Source: Actinidia chinensis
Lineage: Eukaryota > Streptophyta > Magnoliopsida > Ericales > Actinidiaceae
NCBI GenBank assembly: GCA_009663005.1
Contig: CM018895.1
Coordinates: 11,474,918-11,497,417, forward strand
DNA: 22,500 nucleotides
Reading direction: 5' to 3'
The notes under the pieces are model-generated. The model worked only from the letters and a program-made list of their open reading frames with translations, ran no database searches and was not told the DNA's origin. Numbering within the stretch: position 1 is the first letter of the stretch; each line of letters starts with the position of its first letter. Below, piece after piece: positions 19,514 to 22,500 of the stretch. The translations under genes and the position numbers were made by a program.

Positions 19514-20546
19514 TTTCTAAAGACAGAAGAAAATAGTAAGAACGAGCTCAACTATGCAAATATGACGATCGCTGAAAGCAAAAAGTTAACCGAGCTCAAT
19601 GTGAACTCCAACCTAAACCCAAAGGCACTTAGTTATATTTTAACCTAAGACATCTATCAAGGGCCCCCCATTACCTCAAACTGATCTCGGTAGCGGAAGG
19701 AGCTTGAAGGGGAACACCCTAATTCTGTCAAGATGATCCTTTTTATAAATTGTCCGGGCCCATTCCATTAGAGGAAACGAGGCGAGAGCAGTCCAATTTA
19801 CAGAAAATCAAAAACTTCAAAAAAACCATAAATGGTGGATAGGCAATCAAAGGTAGCTCCTAACAAACATGGCCCGAAACCAGCAAAATGGGCAATACTA
19901 CAAACAAAAAAACAAATGGGATTCGAGGAAAGTGAAAGCCCAAACAAGAGCAAACTAGTAAATCAGAAATTATGGAGAAAAGGCATTTGTAGAAGAGGAG
20001 GAGGAAAACATAAGAGTATCAGGAAGCAAAAGATTTAGGAGGAGAGCAACCAGGGGCAATTGTAACGGCGTCAGAGACCGTGGTCGGACGACAACGAAAT
20101 TGACAAAGCACTCACTTGCTCTCTCTAAAACACGCTTAGTTTGCTGATGAATAGTGGCAATTGGAGGATGGATATTTATAGAAATCCAAGGGATGGGAAA
20201 AAGCCCTCCAAACACGTCCTAAAGGTGCGATGGTCGGCAAGCCAAATGCCCATTACAAACCAATCGATAATGGATGCGTGGTAAACCAACTGATCACGTG
20301 TATCAGCCAAACGAGCCCTAAGGGTAGTAGTGGGTCACTCCGGCATCTGTGCCCAAACCGAGCTCACACATTGAATCAGACCTCGATGCGTGGCCCAAAT
20401 AGTACATTGAAATGATGAATCTAAATAGGTGGAAAACAACTGGCAGGCGTTAGCATGCCCACCAAGCTACGACTTCAAGCGTCAACACGTCCAGTTCACA
20501 TTATCTCAGGAAGCATTGACTCAGCTCATGCGAACTGATAGACAAT
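19514..20546 (-). other. Leader and upstream region of the antisense ORF
   Basis: No sense-strand gene is seen. On the minus strand a TATA box at 20181-20171 precedes a leader of about 650 bp that reaches the antisense ORF. Pyrimidine-rich tracts ending in AG occur just before the ORF (TTCTTCTGTCTTTAG at about 19531-19517, directly before AAAATGG) and further up (TTTGTTTTTTTGTTTGTAG near 19915-19895), resembling intron acceptors. The short minus-strand frame at 20215-19970 is not recognised. The plus strand just before the 3' LTR at 20547 shows no polypurine tract. Confidence 0.45.
20171..20181 (-). promoter_or_regulatory. Putative TATA box for the antisense ORF
   Basis: The minus strand reads CTATAAATATC, a near-consensus plant TATA box. 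It lies about 660 bp upstream of the antisense ORF start at 19513 and points toward it. No other gene on this strand would use it. Promoter function is inferred from position and sequence only. Confidence 0.45.
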
Positions 20547-20954
20547 TGTAAGGAGATAAAAGACATAACTACAAGCTCTAGCCTTGCTAGGGTAATCACC
20601 ACCGTCAAGCTGTCGCTATGAAGTAAGCTCGGGAGATTTCCCTGCCGCGAAAACTTCGATCAAGACATTACCAAGCACTGGCATGGTCCGAGGCGATGGC
20701 TAGCAGCACTTTCAAGTTATCACTCCATAGCAAGCTCGGCAGGGTATAACGCCGAAACCTGGCGAGGGGTAGTAAAAGGACAACGGTGATCTCGAGGCAC
20801 GACAAGGGACAAGAGGTAACTACAGTACATGGCAAGGTTTTAATGGCATGGCTTGGATTGATGACATCGACGACATAATGACAAGCTACCCAACAGACCC
20901 TAGAGGCAATGACTGAGCAGTCGCATACTCATTGACACAGCAGTCAACGTGTGC

Positions 20955-21022
20955 TGTCCAGGCACGCGCCTGTTGTTAGACTGTCCAGTGATATAACAGT
21001 TGGCGCGTCTAGGAACGCGTCA
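20955..21022 (+). promoter_or_regulatory. Duplicated GC-rich motif upstream of the LTR TATA box
   Basis: TGTCCAGGCACGCGCCT at 20955-20971 and CGTCTAGGAACGCGTCA at 21006-21022 are two versions of one motif, 51 bp apart, ending shortly before the TATA box. The first contains a near-palindrome AGGCACGCGCCT. The 5' LTR keeps one copy (CGTCTAGGCACGCGCCTA, 3174-3191). Position and duplication suggest a transcription factor site; none is proven. Confidence 0.45.
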
Positions 21023-21030
21023 AACTGAGC

Positions 21031-21038
21031 TATATAAG
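21031..21038 (+). promoter_or_regulatory. TATA box of the 3' LTR
   Basis: TATATAAG, preceded by GAGC and followed by GCTAACCC, fits a plant TATA box at the U3/R border. It is deleted in the 5' LTR. Confidence 0.65.
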
Positions 21039-21299
21039 GCTAACCCTTATTCTCTCAAATGTATGTGAATTAGCTATGGGAAACTCATACACTCTCTCTG
21101 CATATATTGATTCTCCGGTCATTAACTTAACGTCATATAGTCGTTTTCAGGAAACAGCTCCAGCGACCGAACTTATTATTTCTATGTCACAACCAAGTCA
21201 TTGGCGATCGTTTGTAGCACCTTTCAAACCACCACTAGACCTCCACGGATGTCTATCCTCGATTTTTTTTTTCTATTCCTTAAACACTGCATCTCCACA

Positions 21300-21304
21300 A
21301 CATG
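21300..21304. repeat. Right target-site duplication of outer element (ACATG)
   Basis: Directly follows the CCACA end of the 3' LTR and equals 358-362. Confidence 0.9.
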
Positions 21305-22104
21305 TATGTGGCTTTGTTCAATAAGCAAGAAATCTGTGGAAATAAGATTAGTTTTTCTTTGAAAATGATCCTTTAAAAAATCACAAGTTAAGCAAGAAAA
21401 AAATCGTACAAGTACTTCCCACTTTCCTCCTGTTTTTTGGCTAATCGTTAAAGAGATGGAGGAGGGATTTTTTTATACAATAAAGAACTCAGATAGTGAT
21501 GCATAAACACAATACATGGTTAACCCCCTCAACTGAAAACAATTATATTTTAATGCTCTTACAGGATTCTTTGTCAAAATGAAGCACAGAAATTAAATTT
21601 CTTTTTCATTTATTTTATCTTTTACATTAAATAACTCTCACTTTTAAACTTCTAACAACTAAAGTCCAGATTGCTTAGTTTTTGGAAATTTTTTAGTTGG
21701 TCAAATTTTTGAGTTTTTTCATGTATGAATTAATTGTTTTCTTGTTAATAAAAAAAATATTTTTTTAGTTTTTTTGACGAGAAAATTCCGAAAATATAAA
21801 ATTTATTTAAAATTTAAAAAAAATCCCGCCTTTCCCCTGTGGAAATTAACTAATTATCAAGTAAAATTATTTTTTTTGTTTTAGCCAGACTTTTTGACAA
21901 ATTAGATAAAAATATATACATATCCAAAACCCTCCGTCAAGAGAAATTTCAAAAAGTATAAAATGTAATTAAATAATTATTTTTTTATTAAAAATTAACA
22001 AAAACTTAAAATTCAAAACAGTTAGAAAATTCAAAAAAACTGCTAGGCCAACTGAGCCTAATCCAAGCTATTTTGTATTGTATATGAATAATTATAAATT
22101 GGAA

Positions 22105-22222
22105 GAATTACACTGGCCTCCCTTGAGATTTTTCTTTAATACACAAAATACCCTTAACGTTTGAACAATTACAGTGACCTACCCTGAGGTTTGAAAAATT
22201 ATGCTAACACCCCCTTACACCA
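22105..22222. repeat. Three degenerate copies of an AATTACACTGACCTCCC-type motif
   Basis: Copies are GAATTACACTGGCCTCCCTT (22105), CAATTACAGTGACCTACCCT (22166) and AAATTATGCTAACACCCCCT (22197). The first two continue with GAG(G/A)TTT. Spacing is 61 and 31 bp. Such reiterated blocks can mark the end of an unrecognised DNA transposon; the other end is not in view. Confidence 0.5.
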
Positions 22223-22252
22223 CTTTTCTCCTTATAAAATGACCAAAATGAC

Positions 22253-22289
22253 CCCCTCTCTCTCTCTCTCCCCTTTCTCTCTCTCTCTT
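22253..22289. repeat. CT microsatellite
   Basis: (CT)n interrupted by CCCTTT, in a pyrimidine-rich stretch that leads into T-rich sequence. Confidence 0.85.
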
Positions 22290-22500
22290 ACTGCATCCCT
22301 TTTATTTTATTTTTTTTTTTACTTTTTTTTTTATTATAATTTTTTTAATACCCTTAATTCAATATTTGTTAATAAGAATAAAGTTCCTTTTGTTACTTTT
22401 TTTTTTTTGTAGCCTTTTATTTTATTTTATATTTTATATTTTATTATTAGTTTTTTTTAATACCATTTGATTAATTTGATTTAATAAAATAAATCCCTTT

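Larger units (their letters stand above)
363..21299 (+). mobile_element. Outer Ty3/gypsy Tat-lineage LTR retrotransposon, interrupted and decayed
   Basis: The element carries two LTRs of about 716 bp (insertion removed) and 753 bp that share their start (TGTAAGGAGATAAAAGAC) and their end (ATCTCCACA), with a perfect ACATG duplication outside. Between them lie gag, protease, RT, RNase H, a second archaeal-type RNase H and integrase in that order, then a long 3' region with an antisense ORF. This order, with a second RNase H before integrase, defines the plant Tat lineage (relatives include Retand, Grande and Ogre). Two later insertions, at 473-2875 and 6200-14366, break it, so its own sequence is about 10.4 kb. 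All its genes carry stops and frameshifts and it cannot move by itself. In a compared stretch of about 100 bp the LTRs differ at roughly one base in five by eye, many as transitions, so the insertion is old. Confidence 0.92.
20547..21299 (+). repeat. 3' LTR of the outer Tat element
   Basis: It starts TGTAAGGAGATAAAAGAC and ends CATCTCCACA, both shared with the 5' LTR, and is followed by the ACATG duplication. It is uninterrupted and so shows the target of the solo LTR insertion before it happened (TCAAG at about 20661). It keeps a TATA box at 21031-21038 and a CT-rich run after it (CACTCTCTCTGCATATATTG) shared with the 5' copy at about 3280-3305. Confidence 0.92.
21305..22500. other. AT-rich flank, no gene seen
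   Basis: The region is strongly AT-rich with long T and A runs and no recognisable coding sequence. It continues the DNA at 1-357 across the outer insertion. It holds a CT microsatellite (22253-22289), T-rich tracts (22300-22420), a short repeated motif (22105-22222) and a weak pair of similar AT-rich segments (about 21771-21820 and 21931-21980). Confidence 0.6.

Noticed and set aside
21690..22060. Possible inverted repeat or MITE in the AT-rich right flank (AGTTGGTCAAATTT versus AAAAAACTGCTAGGCCAACT), and a weak direct repeat 21771/21931
   Set aside because: Matches are short and in low-complexity AT sequence; no terminal repeat with a target duplication could be drawn.
22191..22412. Plus-strand frame of 73 codons
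   Set aside because: It is a translation of the CT microsatellite and T-rich tract.
1..22500. CRISPR arrays, bacterial operons, ribosome binding sites, prophage or defence systems
   Set aside because: No regularly spaced repeats or bacterial-type gene organisation are present; the content is eukaryotic LTR retrotransposon DNA.

Overview
This is plant nuclear DNA, most likely from a eudicot. The evidence is that nearly the whole window consists of long terminal repeat (LTR) retrotransposons of two lineages known only from plants: Ty3/gypsy Tat (recognised by a second, archaeal-type RNase H before the integrase) and Ty3/gypsy chromovirus of Tekay/Del type (recognised by its integrase tail, chromodomain remnant and TGGTATC..AGAGC primer-binding site). 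I see no convincing host gene, tRNA, rRNA or CRISPR. Every retrotransposon gene is broken by stops and frameshifts, so all are called as pseudogenes.

Layout. Positions 1-357 are AT-rich flank. An outer Tat element on the plus strand runs 363-21299 and is bracketed by a perfect 5-bp target duplication ACATG (358-362 and 21300-21304). Its 5' LTR (363-3486) is split by a 2.4-kb LTR-like insertion on the minus strand (473-2875; near-perfect duplication TCAGA/TCAGG), read here as a solo LTR of a Tekay-like element. After the 5' LTR come gag (3547-c.4950), protease (c.5059-5560) and the N-terminal part of reverse transcriptase (RT, c.5766-6205). RT is then cut by a second Tekay-type element on the minus strand (6200-14366). 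Beyond it the outer element resumes with RNase H, archaeal-type RNase H and integrase (14371-16723), a repeat-bearing 3' untranslated region, a roughly 2-kb antisense ORF remnant on the minus strand (17493-19513) with a possible promoter of its own near 20171, and the 3' LTR (20547-21299). Positions 21305-22500 are AT-rich flank with simple repeats and a thrice-repeated short motif.

The inner minus-strand element reads from right to left: 5' LTR region (14366-12280), primer-binding site (12279-12265), gag (c.12000-10900), protease (c.10770-10550), RT and RNase H (c.10200-8890), integrase with chromodomain (c.8880-7290), polypurine remnant (7286-7274) and a truncated 3' LTR (7273-6200). Its 5' LTR looks composite: 12280-12885 appears to be a complete small LTR of a second family (related to the start of the solo LTR) abutting an LTR segment (12886-14366) that matches the 3' LTR. 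The left end of the 3' LTR and the RT catalytic segment of the outer element were removed together by a deletion whose junction carries the microhomology TGGCCT.

How it fits together: the window records successive events. The Tat element inserted first, Tekay-type elements then inserted into its 5' LTR and its RT gene, and LTR-LTR recombination, microhomology deletion, tandem duplication and small-indel decay followed. The least ordinary parts are the antisense ORF with promoter-like and splice-like signals, the composite LTR of the inner element, and the deletion junction.
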